From a virus: DNA of 52,226 nt. Location: positions 1-52,226 of the IMG/VR virus record IMGVR_UViG_3300009177_000051, one strand, 5' to 3'. The notes beneath the pieces are model-generated. The model ran no database searches. It was not told where the DNA came from and saw nothing but the letters and a program-made list of their open reading frames with translations. Positions 22,899 to 30,882 of the stretch are shown in pieces. Position 1 is the first letter of the stretch, and each line of letters starts with the position of its first letter. The position numbers and the translations under genes were made by a program.

Positions 22899-23797
22899 GG
22901 CGCCAAGCCAGGCGGCTTCGGGCCAGTCGTCCCCGGTGGGACACACTGCTCGAACGGGAACCAAGTGATATTCGGCTTCGTCCCCTCGAAACCCCAGTGC
23001 ACGACGGTCGAGTCTGGGAGCGTCGTGATGTCGTAGCCGCTCGTGCGCTTCACGGCGCTCCGGATGTAGGACTTTTGGCAGTCCCCGAGCGCCTTGTCTG
23101 CGCGAGCATACTCTTCGAGCTTGGCCACGCGGGCCGGTAGCCCATCAATCGCCGCCTTCTCAGCGAGCGCGTGAGCGTCGGCCGTCTCGGCCTTGTGCTC
23201 GATCTGGTAGATCCGCCAAGCGACGTACCCGCAGACGGCCACGAAGACCGTCGTCACACCGCCGGCGATCTTGAGCCCGAGCTTCTCCCAGCGCGCACGC
23301 ATGCTCGCCCGAGCCTTGCTGGCCTCGGCGAGCTCGCGGAGCTGGTTCCGCAGGTCGGCCGCCTCTCGTTCCGCTGCTTGGCGGGCCTCTTCGGCCGCCC
23401 GGAGCTCCCGGGCGCGCGCGCCTAGCTCGATAGCCAGCGAGTCTGCTGACTTCACCGCCTTGACGACGCTATCCTCCTCCCAATTGCCGTCAGCGGGCTC
23501 AGTGCGCGCAGGCGGCTCGGAAGGTGGCGCTGGCATGCCCACCAGCGTTTGAGAGCGCCTCGGGGCGGCCACGGGGAGCGGCGGTGGGGCGGGTACGCGG
23601 ACGGAGCCAGGCGGCGGAGGATTGGACACTCGCGGCCTTCGCTCCGTGGCGGGAGGCGCGAGCGGTGGAGCGGTCGACGTGCCCCGTTCACCAAAGGTTG
23701 ACTCTCGGTATTCGCGGAACGCGTTGGGAGAGACCTCCTCCGTGATGTTGAGCCGAGGGCTACTACCCGGTCGCGGAGGGGGCGGCTTCGGCGCCAT
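22895..23797 (-). CDS. Membrane-anchored coiled-coil protein, 300 aa
   Basis: ATG 23797 lies inside the end of the preceding gene. The frame is open further upstream, but only as a shadow. The N-terminal 120 residues are Pro-rich and disordered, residues 135-200 are a Glu/Ala/Arg coiled coil, residues about 203-225 (GGVTTVFVAVCGYVAWRIYQ) are a transmembrane helix, and a C-terminal domain with two Cys follows. It is the last gene of the late operon. It may span the envelope in lysis or superinfection control, which is inference. Confidence 0.6.
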   Translation of the reverse strand: MAPKPPPPRPGSSPRLNITEEVSPNAFREYRESTFGERGTSTAPPLAPPATERRPRVSNPPPPGSVRVPAPPPLPVAAPRRSQTLVGMPAPPSEPPARTEPADGNWEEDSVVKAVKSADSLAIELGARARELRAAEEARQAAEREAADLRNQLRELAEASKARASMRARWEKLGLKIAGGVTTVFVAVCGYVAWRIYQIEHKAETADAHALAEKAAIDGLPARVAKLEEYARADKALGDCQKSYIRSAVKRTSGYDITTLPDSTVVHWGFEGTKPNITWFPFEQCVPPGTTGPKPPGLAP

Positions 23798-24281
23798 CGA
23801 GCTTCGCCTCCATCTGGTCGACTCGCCGGCGGAGCTGAGCGATCTCGGTCCGCATCTCATCGCGGAGCTGCTCGATCCCGGCTTCGGTCGCTGTGATCCG
23901 CTTGCCCTGCGCCTCGATCGCGTTGTGTAGCATGCGGAAGTTCGCGTCGAATCCCTTCTCGAGCCGCTTGGCGAAGCGATCGAGTTCGCCAGACAAGTCG
24001 AGCGCACGCTGCTGCTCGTCGATTTTCCGCGATCGCGCCAGGAGCTCATCGAGCGCCCAGTGCTCGAAGCTGTTACGGTCGGGCTGCGGGGCGAGGGCCG
24101 CCTGCGGCGGGATGGCTTGCAGCGAGGGGCGCGTCCCGTCGGGGCTCTCGGGCGGCGCGCTGCCAACTGGATCGGTGGGTAGATCTCTGGGGTCGGGTCG
24201 GTCAGTCACGAGTCGAAGTCTCCTCGGTTTGGTCTGGTTCGAGAGCGCGCGGGGGTCCTTCAAACGCTCGGCGGCTGACAT
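23763..24281 (-). CDS. Coiled-coil hypothetical protein, 172 aa
   Basis: The N-terminal 60 residues are Pro/Arg-rich. The rest is a long heptad-patterned helix (RMLHNAIEAQGKRITATEAG, LRRRVDQMEAKLDG) similar to small coiled-coil proteins found next to phage endolysins. The start is two bases beyond the endolysin stop, so the genes are translationally linked. Role unknown. Confidence 0.65.
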   Translation of the reverse strand: MSAAERLKDPRALSNQTKPRRLRLVTDRPDPRDLPTDPVGSAPPESPDGTRPSLQAIPPQAALAPQPDRNSFEHWALDELLARSRKIDEQQRALDLSGELDRFAKRLEKGFDANFRMLHNAIEAQGKRITATEAGIEQLRDEMRTEIAQLRRRVDQMEAKLDGAEAAPSATG

Positions 24282-24283
24282 GG

Positions 24284-25039
24284 TTAGGCGGCCTCTGCAG
24301 AGTGCGCGTGGCCGGTGAGCCCGCTGTCGTAGACGTTGAAGCTACCGATCGCCTCGGCCGCCAAAACGTGAAGCGGGATGTTCGCCGGATCCGAGTCCGG
24401 CGCCACGGCGTCACGCACGGGGTTCGGCCAGTAGAGCGCGGGCGTGGGCAACCCACTCAAGTCGTCGATCGCGGCGGCGTTCGCGAGGCACAGCTGCACC
24501 TGCAGATTCCGCGGATGCACGCCAGGGTTTCCGTCTTCCCGGATCTTGGCGCACTTCGCCGCGTTGGCCCAATCGCGCTTCAAGGCGAAACGCGTGAAGT
24601 TCACGAACGTCTTCGGGAAGCCCGCTCCGCAAGCCCAGGCCATCGCCATGATCGCGAGCTGCGCGTCGGCCGGGAACGTGTCCCATTCCGGAAAGTAGTG
24701 CCGCAGCGTGCCCTCGAACGACTGCATCCGCGCTTGCAGCAGCGCGTTGACGCCGCCCATCGAGAGGCGCAGTCGGCACGAGTCCTTGTAGCGCGCGAAG
24801 TGCAGCGCCTTCTGCATCGCCTTTACCTTGCCCCATTCGTGCGCCACTTGCGGTGGCGTGGGGAGGTCGCTGGTGCCTTCGAGCATCCAGTCCTGTACGG
24901 TCGACGCGAGCGCGGCTGGGTCAATGAGGCACCCGTAGCCGATCGTTACCAGACCGAGGATGTCCTGATACGGCCACAAAATGCAGCCCTCCAGGGGAGC
25001 CGTCAGCTTCGGGAAGCTTTCGATCACTGAGTCATACAT
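24284..25039 (-). CDS. Endolysin, GH24 lysozyme-like muramidase, 251 aa
   Basis: The N-terminus EGCILWPYQDILGLVTIGYG reproduces the catalytic spacing of T4 lysozyme: Glu17, Asp26 and Thr32 (nine and six residues apart). It would cut the glycan strand of peptidoglycan at the end of infection. No signal peptide is visible, so export depends on a holin. At 251 aa it is longer than T4 lysozyme, with extra helical segments. The start overlaps the stop of the gene before (ATGA). Confidence 0.88.
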   Translation of the reverse strand: MYDSVIESFPKLTAPLEGCILWPYQDILGLVTIGYGCLIDPAALASTVQDWMLEGTSDLPTPPQVAHEWGKVKAMQKALHFARYKDSCRLRLSMGGVNALLQARMQSFEGTLRHYFPEWDTFPADAQLAIMAMAWACGAGFPKTFVNFTRFALKRDWANAAKCAKIREDGNPGVHPRNLQVQLCLANAAAIDDLSGLPTPALYWPNPVRDAVAPDSDPANIPLHVLAAEAIGSFNVYDSGLTGHAHSAEAA

Positions 25040-25251
25040 CAGCGCGCCTTTCCTCTCGGCTTAGAAACGACCTGATCGGGCTTCGGTAGCATCTGCTCGA
25101 ACGGATTCGCGAGCCGTGCCTCACCGGCCAATCCGAGCGTCACCCCCATGTCGACGCAGCTCCAGGCCAGCTCGATCAGCGCAGGGCGCTCGGCTGCTGG
25201 GGCCTTGGCGATGCGCTCGCGTACGTCTGCGGCGGTGAGGGGCTTGATCAT
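25039..25251 (-). CDS. Small hypothetical protein, 70 aa
   Basis: I start at ATG 25251. The frame's upstream extension is a shadow of the neighbouring gene. The protein is a single helical domain (LTAADVRERIAKAPAAERPA, LAWSCVDMGVTLGLAG). It is placed directly upstream of the endolysin. No family is recognised. Confidence 0.55.
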   Translation of the reverse strand: MIKPLTAADVRERIAKAPAAERPALIELAWSCVDMGVTLGLAGEARLANPFEQMLPKPDQVVSKPRGKAR

Positions 25252-25532
25252 GCCGGCTCCCACTGCCCGTTCCGAATGAAGCCGTGGTGCTGACAGGTGC
25301 AGCACAGCAGCGACGGCGAGAGCGTCAACGGTTCGCGCTGATCGAGCTTCCAATCGCGTCCGCTGCCCTCTGCAGAAACCGGGACTGCAGCGAATGCGCG
25401 GTGGGGTTTCCCGCCGTTCACGCAGTCGTGACGGTAGGCGATGTGCAGCTGGCCGTCCGGCGCGTAGCGGAATTCGCACGCTTCCACGCCGTGGCCGATG
25501 TCGCGCCAGGGTAGTTCGTCGAGAACGCTCAC
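25248..25532 (-). CDS. DUF6527-like small protein, copy A, 94 aa
   Basis: The GTG start overlaps the previous stop. The end reads LTLSPSLLCCTCQHHGFIRN, which resembles the LSPS...C..H.(W/F)I.(N/D)G ending of DUF6527-like phage proteins. The gene before it ends with the same pattern, so the two look like tandem paralogs. Zinc binding through the Cys/His cluster is possible. Role unknown. Confidence 0.6.
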   Translation of the reverse strand: MSVLDELPWRDIGHGVEACEFRYAPDGQLHIAYRHDCVNGGKPHRAFAAVPVSAEGSGRDWKLDQREPLTLSPSLLCCTCQHHGFIRNGQWEPA

Positions 25533-25882
25533 GTCACGTCTCCGTTCGTGATGAACCCGTGCCAGCAACTCGGTTCACCCACGTCGACCGAAGGCGTGAG
25601 CGTCAGGTCATCGAGGCCAGTGCCTGTCATCGTCCAACGCGGTCGCGACCCGTCGCGCGCTGACGGCCCGAAATTAGCCGGGCACTGCGGGGCGTTCCGA
25701 GGGTTGGCGAACGGAACGATCAGCCCGTGCGCGTGCTTGTCATTGCCGAAAGAGCACGGGCAATAGAGCAGGACGCCTTGCGCGCCGTCGATGCTCAAGC
25801 CCTGGCGGCAGTAGCCGCCCTGCTCGTTCGCGTGGCCGATGAATTCAGCTTCGAACCACGGATCCGTGAGCTTGCCGATCAT
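25529..25882 (-). CDS. DUF6527-like small protein, copy B, 117 aa
   Basis: Its C-terminal TLTPSVDVGEPSCWHGFITN matches the end of the next gene. The N-terminal half has GGYCRQGLSIDGAQGVLLYC and CPCSFGN, with more Cys than its paralog. It follows the sigma-factor gene with a four-base overlap. The role of the family is not known. Confidence 0.6.
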   Translation of the reverse strand: MIGKLTDPWFEAEFIGHANEQGGYCRQGLSIDGAQGVLLYCPCSFGNDKHAHGLIVPFANPRNAPQCPANFGPSARDGSRPRWTMTGTGLDDLTLTPSVDVGEPSCWHGFITNGDVT

Positions 25883-26469
25883 GTCCCTCGAAGCCCTTCC
25901 TTCAGCTCCCGCACAGCCTCAGCCGCGATCTGTGAAACGCGCGCCTGGGTCACCCCCAGCTGCCTGGCGACGACAACCTGCTCGCGCCCAGCAAGCAGCG
26001 CTCGCATCACGTCGCGCTTCCTCGGCGGCAACCGAGCAACCGCTTCGTCCAGGACCGCCATGCGGCGCCGCTGGTCAATCTCTGCTTCCGGGTCTGGCGT
26101 CTTCGAGTACTCGCGGAACCGCTCGAGCCCTTCGAGCCCGTCTACGTAGACCTGGCGAAACGACTCCGCGAATCCACCGCGCGCATGTCGCGGAAGCCAA
26201 TCGTGAGTCCGGCACTCATCGACGATCGCGCCTCGAATCCGCAGGCCAGCCAGCGTGCGGAACTCAGATTGAGGGCGATCGCCGTACTTTCTGACCGCGT
26301 CCCAAAGACCGGCGCGCGCGGCTGCGCTCACGTCCTCCGATAGGAATGACCTCGGGAGCCTTGCCCGGTAGCGCCCAGCGATGCTCTCGGCAAAAGCCCG
26401 GTATTCGCGGAACAGCTCGGGTAGCGCGCGACCGCGCTGAGTCGAGACTCGTTGGGCCATTGCGATCAC
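25879..26469 (-). CDS. Sigma-70 family (FliA-like) sigma factor, 196 aa
   Basis: Region 2: DVSAAARAGLWDAVRKYGDR, then FRTLAGLRIRGAIVDECRTH and DWLPRHAR, the FliA/WhiG arrangement. A short region 3 follows. Region 4: LPPRKRDVMRALLAGREQVV, then ARQLGVTQARVSQIAAEAVR, a helix-turn-helix for the -35 element. GTG 26469 has GAGGG six bases upstream and overlaps the previous stop, so it is a better start than ATG 26460. It would redirect host RNA polymerase to phage promoters, probably late ones. No promoter matching the FliA consensus was found in the window. Confidence 0.88.
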   Translation of the reverse strand: MIAMAQRVSTQRGRALPELFREYRAFAESIAGRYRARLPRSFLSEDVSAAARAGLWDAVRKYGDRPQSEFRTLAGLRIRGAIVDECRTHDWLPRHARGGFAESFRQVYVDGLEGLERFREYSKTPDPEAEIDQRRRMAVLDEAVARLPPRKRDVMRALLAGREQVVVARQLGVTQARVSQIAAEAVRELKEGLRGT

Positions 26470-26600
26470 GCGGCCCTCAGCGATCGGACTCTGCGCCTCA
26501 CGCTCTTGGCCAGCCCCTGACACCAAAGAACACTGATGAAGACACCAACCCCAACAGGGACAGAAGTCTCGATCAGCGCTTTGGTGATGGAGCGGAGCAT
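26466..26600 (-). CDS. Small single-helix membrane protein, 44 aa
   Basis: One hydrophobic stretch (SVPVGVGVFISVLWCQGL) is followed by a very basic tail (KSVRRRVRSLRAA). The tail ends in an overlap with the sigma-factor start. Small size, one helix and basic end fit a holin or pinholin-like protein, but this is not proof. Confidence 0.5.
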   Translation of the reverse strand: MLRSITKALIETSVPVGVGVFISVLWCQGLAKSVRRRVRSLRAA

Positions 26601-26602
26601 GG

Positions 26603-26974
26603 CTACTCTTGCGGGATCGCCGCGCACGCCTCGGCAGACGCGCAATCCGCAGCGCGCACGACGCAATCGGGCTGCAGCGAAACGGGCGAGCCGAGCGTGT
26701 TCTGGCAGACCTCGGCGCAGCTCGCGCCCTTGGCCGTGGGCTTGGCCTCGGTGCAGCCGAGTGCGGCGAGACGAGCGCACGCATCCGCGCACGATGAGCC
26801 GGTGGGCGGCGGAGCGGGCGGACCGGCATCCACAGCCCCGTCTGGCGTCGGACCATCCCACGGACTAGGCGGCTCGGGCTGCGGTGCGGGCCCCGGGAAC
26901 GGCCCGAACACCGGATGGCAGGATTGGCAGGCGCAAAGCGCGAGCGCCGCGAAGAGAGCGATGGTTTTGGTCAT
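26603..26974 (-). CDS. Lipoprotein with Pro-rich linker and Cys-rich domain, 123 aa
   Basis: The signal peptide ends in LALCAC, a lipobox. Residues 18-58 are a Pro/Gly-rich linker. The C-terminal 65 residues have eight Cys (SCADACARLAALGC, SCAEVC, DCV, DCASAEAC), a disulfide-knotted domain. It could act as an outer-membrane spanin-like lysis protein or as a host-derived surface protein. The type of Cys-rich end is again like that of myxobacterial lipoproteins. Confidence 0.65.
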   Translation of the reverse strand: MTKTIALFAALALCACQSCHPVFGPFPGPAPQPEPPSPWDGPTPDGAVDAGPPAPPPTGSSCADACARLAALGCTEAKPTAKGASCAEVCQNTLGSPVSLQPDCVVRAADCASAEACAAIPQE

Positions 26975-27699
26975 TGGAGGCTCACGAGCCAGAGATCAGA
27001 AAAACCGCCCATGAATCCGGGGGTGCAGCGGAAGAACCCGCCCTGCGTCCCCCAGCCCGGTCCCCAGCTGTTGACGAGTTCGAACGATTCCGCGTCGTAG
27101 CCAACGACGGTTAGGGCATGGCCGCCGATCACTCCCTCCTCAGCCGGGGGCGCGTAGATGCCGCCGTCTCCGGCTTGGAAGATCGACTCGCCCACGTCCG
27201 TTCCGCCGACTACCGCGTGCCCTGCGGCGATGGCTTGGCGGATCTCGATCAGCGTCGTGACGCGGTGATAGCCGGCGACGCCGCGTGCGTCGTACCCCTC
27301 GCGGTACGCCTCCCACGGCGGCCGCTCGTTGATGTACGACTCGCGGAACGGCCACGCCGACTCCGGAGGCCGCCCGAACTTGACGATGCCCTGCGCGCAG
27401 GAGCGCAGCTGCGTCCCCTGGTCGGCGATGGCGCCGCCGTCGTAGGCGCGGGCGTTGTAGTACAAGTACTCGCGCGACGGCAGCGGCGGGTCTTTGACGC
27501 CTGCTACCATGTCGGCGATCCGGAGCGCCTGCGCCCAGCTGTGGGCCACGCAGCTCGACGTGTTGCCCTGGTCGAGCACCTCGACGACGTGGTCACGCAG
27601 CGAGGCCGCGGCGGGAATGGCGGCGGACAAGCCCAGCAGTGCGACGTGCTTGTCGCGCGCGTCCGGCTTGTCCTTGATGTACCCGAGGCGGAAGCTCAC
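26971..27699 (-). CDS. Papain-like (C1) cysteine protease, 242 aa
   Basis: The catalytic set is complete: oxyanion Gln44 and Cys50 in DQGNTSSCVAHSWA, His194 in GGHALTVVGYD, and Asn210 in LVNSWGPGWGTQGG. There is no signal peptide and no long propeptide, so it would be active in the cytosol or on release. C1 peptidases are rare in phages. Its place between membrane proteins and the lysis genes suggests a role late in infection, such as host protein degradation or virion maturation. The GTG start overlaps the preceding stop. Confidence 0.88.
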   Translation of the reverse strand: MSFRLGYIKDKPDARDKHVALLGLSAAIPAAASLRDHVVEVLDQGNTSSCVAHSWAQALRIADMVAGVKDPPLPSREYLYYNARAYDGGAIADQGTQLRSCAQGIVKFGRPPESAWPFRESYINERPPWEAYREGYDARGVAGYHRVTTLIEIRQAIAAGHAVVGGTDVGESIFQAGDGGIYAPPAEEGVIGGHALTVVGYDAESFELVNSWGPGWGTQGGFFRCTPGFMGGFSDLWLVSLQ

Positions 27700-28292
27700 T
27701 TGACGCCCTTGGCCGCGAGGTAAGCGTGCGCGCGAGCCCGCTCGAGGGAATCAGTCGGCGAGACCGCGGGCTTGCTCAGGAAGGCCTTTACGGCGCAGAT
27801 GACGGCCTGCTCGCCTTGCGTGATCGCCAGCTGCTCGAGCGCGGTCGTGGTGTCGCCTCCGGCCGCGAGGATGTCGGCGACCTGGGCCGCGAGCGACGCG
27901 GGGGTCGGCAGGCACTTCTCGGCATCGGGGAGCTTCGATTCGAAGAGCGCGCAGCCGGAGAGCACGAAGCAAGCGAAGCAGAGCATCAGCAAGCCCATGG
28001 GCGGGACGAATGGCTTCGGGGATTGCAGCGGCGCCGAGGAGCGATTCGACGGCGCGCCGGGCAGTAGCAGGGCGGCCGAGACGATCAGCGCGACTACGAG
28101 GTCGGTCCACGTCGCAACGCCAGCGAGCTGGGCCTGGAGCGCGGCCACGAAGGGCAGGAGCGGTGGCAGCCAGACCTGAATGCCGGCGGGGAGCTTGCCC
28201 CAGAAAGGCTTGGTGGCCGCGAAGATGCGCGATAACTGCGCCAAAAACGCGACGAGTATCGCTACGACCTGGAGAACGGTGACATGCAGCAT
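27696..28292 (-). CDS. Membrane protein with internal lipobox, 198 aa
   Basis: Residues 1-80 hold two or three hydrophobic helices (TVLQVVAILVAFLAQL, LPPLLPFVAAL, LVVALIVSAALLLPG). Residues 99-114 then read like a second signal peptide with the lipobox LSGC at 111-114, followed by a helical domain with CLPTPASLAAQVADILAAGG. An internal ATG at 27998 in the same frame would give a 100-residue lipoprotein, although it lacks a clear ribosome site. It could be a fusion of a holin-like protein and a spanin-like lipoprotein. Confidence 0.6.
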   Translation of the reverse strand: MLHVTVLQVVAILVAFLAQLSRIFAATKPFWGKLPAGIQVWLPPLLPFVAALQAQLAGVATWTDLVVALIVSAALLLPGAPSNRSSAPLQSPKPFVPPMGLLMLCFACFVLSGCALFESKLPDAEKCLPTPASLAAQVADILAAGGDTTTALEQLAITQGEQAVICAVKAFLSKPAVSPTDSLERARAHAYLAAKGVK

Positions 28293-28343
28293 GGCGGGGT
28301 TCCTGTCCTTCGGGGAAGTCGAGGAACACCGTACCGCTTGATG

Positions 28344-28359
28344 CTGTCACCTGCCAGGA
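28344..28359. promoter_or_regulatory. Dispersed palindrome, copy 3
   Basis: The sequence CTGTCACCTGCCAGGA lies in the 109-bp gap before the membrane-protein gene, 52 bp upstream of its ATG. The remainder of the gap contains a GTTCC/GGAAC inverted pair and no convincing promoter. Confidence 0.7.
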
Positions 28360-28401
28360 ATCTGGACGGACAGCGCAAAATCGACGCCCCATTGGGCCGG
28401 T

Positions 28402-29940
28402 CTAGCTGTACGGGTACCCGCTCAGGTATTGGGCGGCGAGCGCTGCGCCCGCATTGTCGTAGCCGGTAGCGGTCCAATGGGTAGCGTCGGACTGCAGGTT
28501 TGTCCCGGGCGAGCTGATGAAGAAGATGTTGTTTGTCGGATCGGCGATCGCTGACTCACTCGTCCGCACGCCGTGCGTCGATGGCGTCTGCGTGAAAAAG
28601 AACGGCATGCGCGGCAGCCCCAGATCCGCTCGCGCGGCCGCGATGATTGTTCGCCAATTCGCGAGCCACACCGTCGGATCGGTGTCGGCCTCTCCTTGGC
28701 AAACGAAGATGCCGCCCATCTCTTGCCCCCAATATTGGGCCTCACGCGCTTTCGCGATTGCGGCGCCGTAAGTCGTAGTCGGCAATTGGGACGGTAGCCA
28801 AGTCGACGACGGGACGCCGAGGCGGGAATCGGTGCTGATCGTCACATTACGTCCGAGCGCCGCTGCGATGTCCGTGCAGGCACGCCCCTGGTATCCGGAT
28901 GTCTGGACGCCTTCTGTCTGCACGGTGTTTCGCAGCAAATCGCCAGACACCCAATCGTTCAGCGGGTTGGTGGCTGCTTTGACCTTCCACGAGTGCGTGA
29001 ACATGCGCACGGCAGCGCTCGGGGTCGTGATGGCCGAAGTATCTGCCACGCCCACGTCATTAGACTGCCCCCAACTGCTGATGAAGATCGTGCGGGTCGA
29101 ATCCGCTGGCCAGAGCGCTGGACGCGCGCTGAGCTGCGGCGGTAGCAGCGGGTTCGGCGGGTCGTAAGCTGGCGGCGTGGCGAATGTTAGACCGGTCAGC
29201 GCTGACAGATAGGCATAGTACTGCAGAAGGTTTACGCGAGGAATTCGGCAATTCCAGAGTTCGACGCTGAACACGTCCACATCCATCCGCGCGCCGCCGC
29301 TAGTCTGTCCGCCGCCGATGATCAGCCCCCCCCAGTTGAAGCCATCGGCGTTGCCGACAACAGCGGCTCCGCCATCGATCGAAATCACGCTCGCAGATGT
29401 CTCGAAGTAGGCGTCGATCAAATGCCACTGCGTCGGATCAAGCGCCGCCGAAGCAGGACCGACGGTCGGGTTGCTTGAACCCATGATAAATTGCGTCGTT
29501 CCCTTCAGGCCGACGATGCCCGAACCGCTGCTACGGCAGACGATCGTCCCGCGATCGATTGGCGTACGGCAACGCGCAAGCGCTAAAATGTGCAGGGGCT
29601 GATACTGAGTCGGCGCGTTGGTCGCTTTGATTACCTCGGTGCCCGCTGCGTTGAACCTGAAGACGGGTAAGCCGCCGGGGCCAACGCCCGCGTGCAGATC
29701 GACCGAGCCAATCGGCTGCGTCCACGCGCCGAGCGCAGACCCGGACACGAGCTGCGAGAAGCCCTGGTCGGCCGAGATCCCCGCAACGCGCTGCGGCGAC
29801 GATTGCCAAGGAACAGGCGCAGAGACACTACCGTTAAGCGCCGCGACAGGAGATAGAATAACGGCGCCGAGCGAGCCACGAATGCTCGACGCCGCGGCGA
29901 GCGATGGCAGCCCGGGCTCTGCTAATGTCCGGACAAACAC
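28402..29940 (-). CDS. Tailspike-like protein with SGNH esterase domain, 512 aa
   Basis: A beta-rich, LamG-like part (about residues 70-235) precedes an SGNH/sialate-esterase domain from residue 280: block I SSWGQSND with Ser293, block with VCQGEAD (415-418), and block V SDATHWT with Asp485 and His488. It would remove acetyl or related groups from a surface polysaccharide during adsorption. The GTG start has GAGGTGA upstream. It lies just after a Gly-rich fibre gene, at the distal end of the tail genes. Confidence 0.85.
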   Translation of the reverse strand: MFVRTLAEPGLPSLAAASSIRGSLGAVILSPVAALNGSVSAPVPWQSSPQRVAGISADQGFSQLVSGSALGAWTQPIGSVDLHAGVGPGGLPVFRFNAAGTEVIKATNAPTQYQPLHILALARCRTPIDRGTIVCRSSGSGIVGLKGTTQFIMGSSNPTVGPASAALDPTQWHLIDAYFETSASVISIDGGAAVVGNADGFNWGGLIIGGGQTSGGARMDVDVFSVELWNCRIPRVNLLQYYAYLSALTGLTFATPPAYDPPNPLLPPQLSARPALWPADSTRTIFISSWGQSNDVGVADTSAITTPSAAVRMFTHSWKVKAATNPLNDWVSGDLLRNTVQTEGVQTSGYQGRACTDIAAALGRNVTISTDSRLGVPSSTWLPSQLPTTTYGAAIAKAREAQYWGQEMGGIFVCQGEADTDPTVWLANWRTIIAAARADLGLPRMPFFFTQTPSTHGVRTSESAIADPTNNIFFISSPGTNLQSDATHWTATGYDNAGAALAAQYLSGYPYS

Positions 29941-29949
29941 AGGCTCACC

Positions 29950-30882
29950 TCATTCGCAAATGATCCAAACCACGCCGTCTCCACCCGAGCCTCCGGCTCC
30001 GGAGCTCGGGGTGGTCGTGTCTAGAGCGGCGCCGCCGCCACCGCCACCGCCGCCCGGAAACGCTCCATCGCTTCCCCTGCCTGCCGCAGTGCTCGTGATC
30101 GACGCCCCGCCGCCTGCACCGCCGAGCCCGCCAATCCCGAACGCGCCGGGCGAGACGGCTGGAAGGCCATCGCTCGCAACAAGACCGGTCGTGATCCCAT
30201 TGTATCCGGTGAATAGGCCATAGCCCTGGACCCCGCCGCTATTGCCGATGCCGGCCGCGTCGGCCGCCGAGATACCGCCGCCGGCGGCGCCGCCGGTCGC
30301 GGAAAATTGTCCAACAGTGGCACTCGGGTTCGCCGTGACCCCTGCGCCGCCGGTGCCGCCCGAGACACTCGCCGCTCCTCCCGCCGTGCCAGCGATCGGC
30401 CCAGCGCCACCGTTACCAGCTCCGCCCGTGGCATTCGTTCCGCCAGACCCCGCCGCAGTTGCGGCTACTGCGGTCATTATGCGGCCGACTGCTGACGAGA
30501 TCGAGGTGTCGCCTCCAAGCGACCCGGCGTTTCCGTCGGTGGAGTTGGTCGCTTGCGCCGCGCCGCCCGCGCCGCCCGCGCCTACCAGAATATCCAGGTA
30601 GTCTGGAAAAGTCGCAAATGCGAACGTGCCGATCGCGATAGACCCGCCACCTCCGCCACCTCCGCCACAGCGCACAGTGCCGGCTGCTCCCTTGCGCCCG
30701 GAACCGCCGCCCGCGCCGCCAGCCGCGAGGAAGATGCTCACTTTCGTAAAGGGTCCACGGGGTCGCCGCCATCGGTAGGAGGTTTGCTGCCCACCGATCG
30801 GCGTGAAGACATCGCTTGAGGTGACGCCCGGGCTATGTCCCTGCGGACCGCCGAGCGTCCCTCGCTTCAGATCGCGTCCCAT
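29950..30882 (-). CDS. Glycine-rich tail fibre/adhesin, 310 aa
   Basis: Residues 60-310 are dominated by Gly and Ala with GGX runs such as GGAGGGSGRKGAAG and a GGGGGGGG stretch. This is the layout of phage adhesins that fold into polyglycine-II bundles, and of Gly-rich tail fibres. The N-terminal 55 residues form a small domain (SDVFTPIGGQQTSYRWRRPR). ATG 30882 overlaps the preceding stop (TAATG). It probably recognises the host surface together with the esterase next to it. Confidence 0.75.
   Translation of the reverse strand: MGRDLKRGTLGGPQGHSPGVTSSDVFTPIGGQQTSYRWRRPRGPFTKVSIFLAAGGAGGGSGRKGAAGTVRCGGGGGGGGSIAIGTFAFATFPDYLDILVGAGGAGGAAQATNSTDGNAGSLGGDTSISSAVGRIMTAVAATAAGSGGTNATGGAGNGGAGPIAGTAGGAASVSGGTGGAGVTANPSATVGQFSATGGAAGGGISAADAAGIGNSGGVQGYGLFTGYNGITTGLVASDGLPAVSPGAFGIGGLGGAGGGASITSTAAGRGSDGAFPGGGGGGGGAALDTTTPSSGAGGSGGDGVVWIICE

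Noticed and set aside
25290-25304. CTGACAGGTGCAGCA, resembling the dispersed palindrome
   Set aside because: It encodes the Cys/His cluster of the DUF6527-like protein and its second arm is broken. A similar coding match at 1819-1832 also lies in a Cys-rich protein. Both are probably coincidence.
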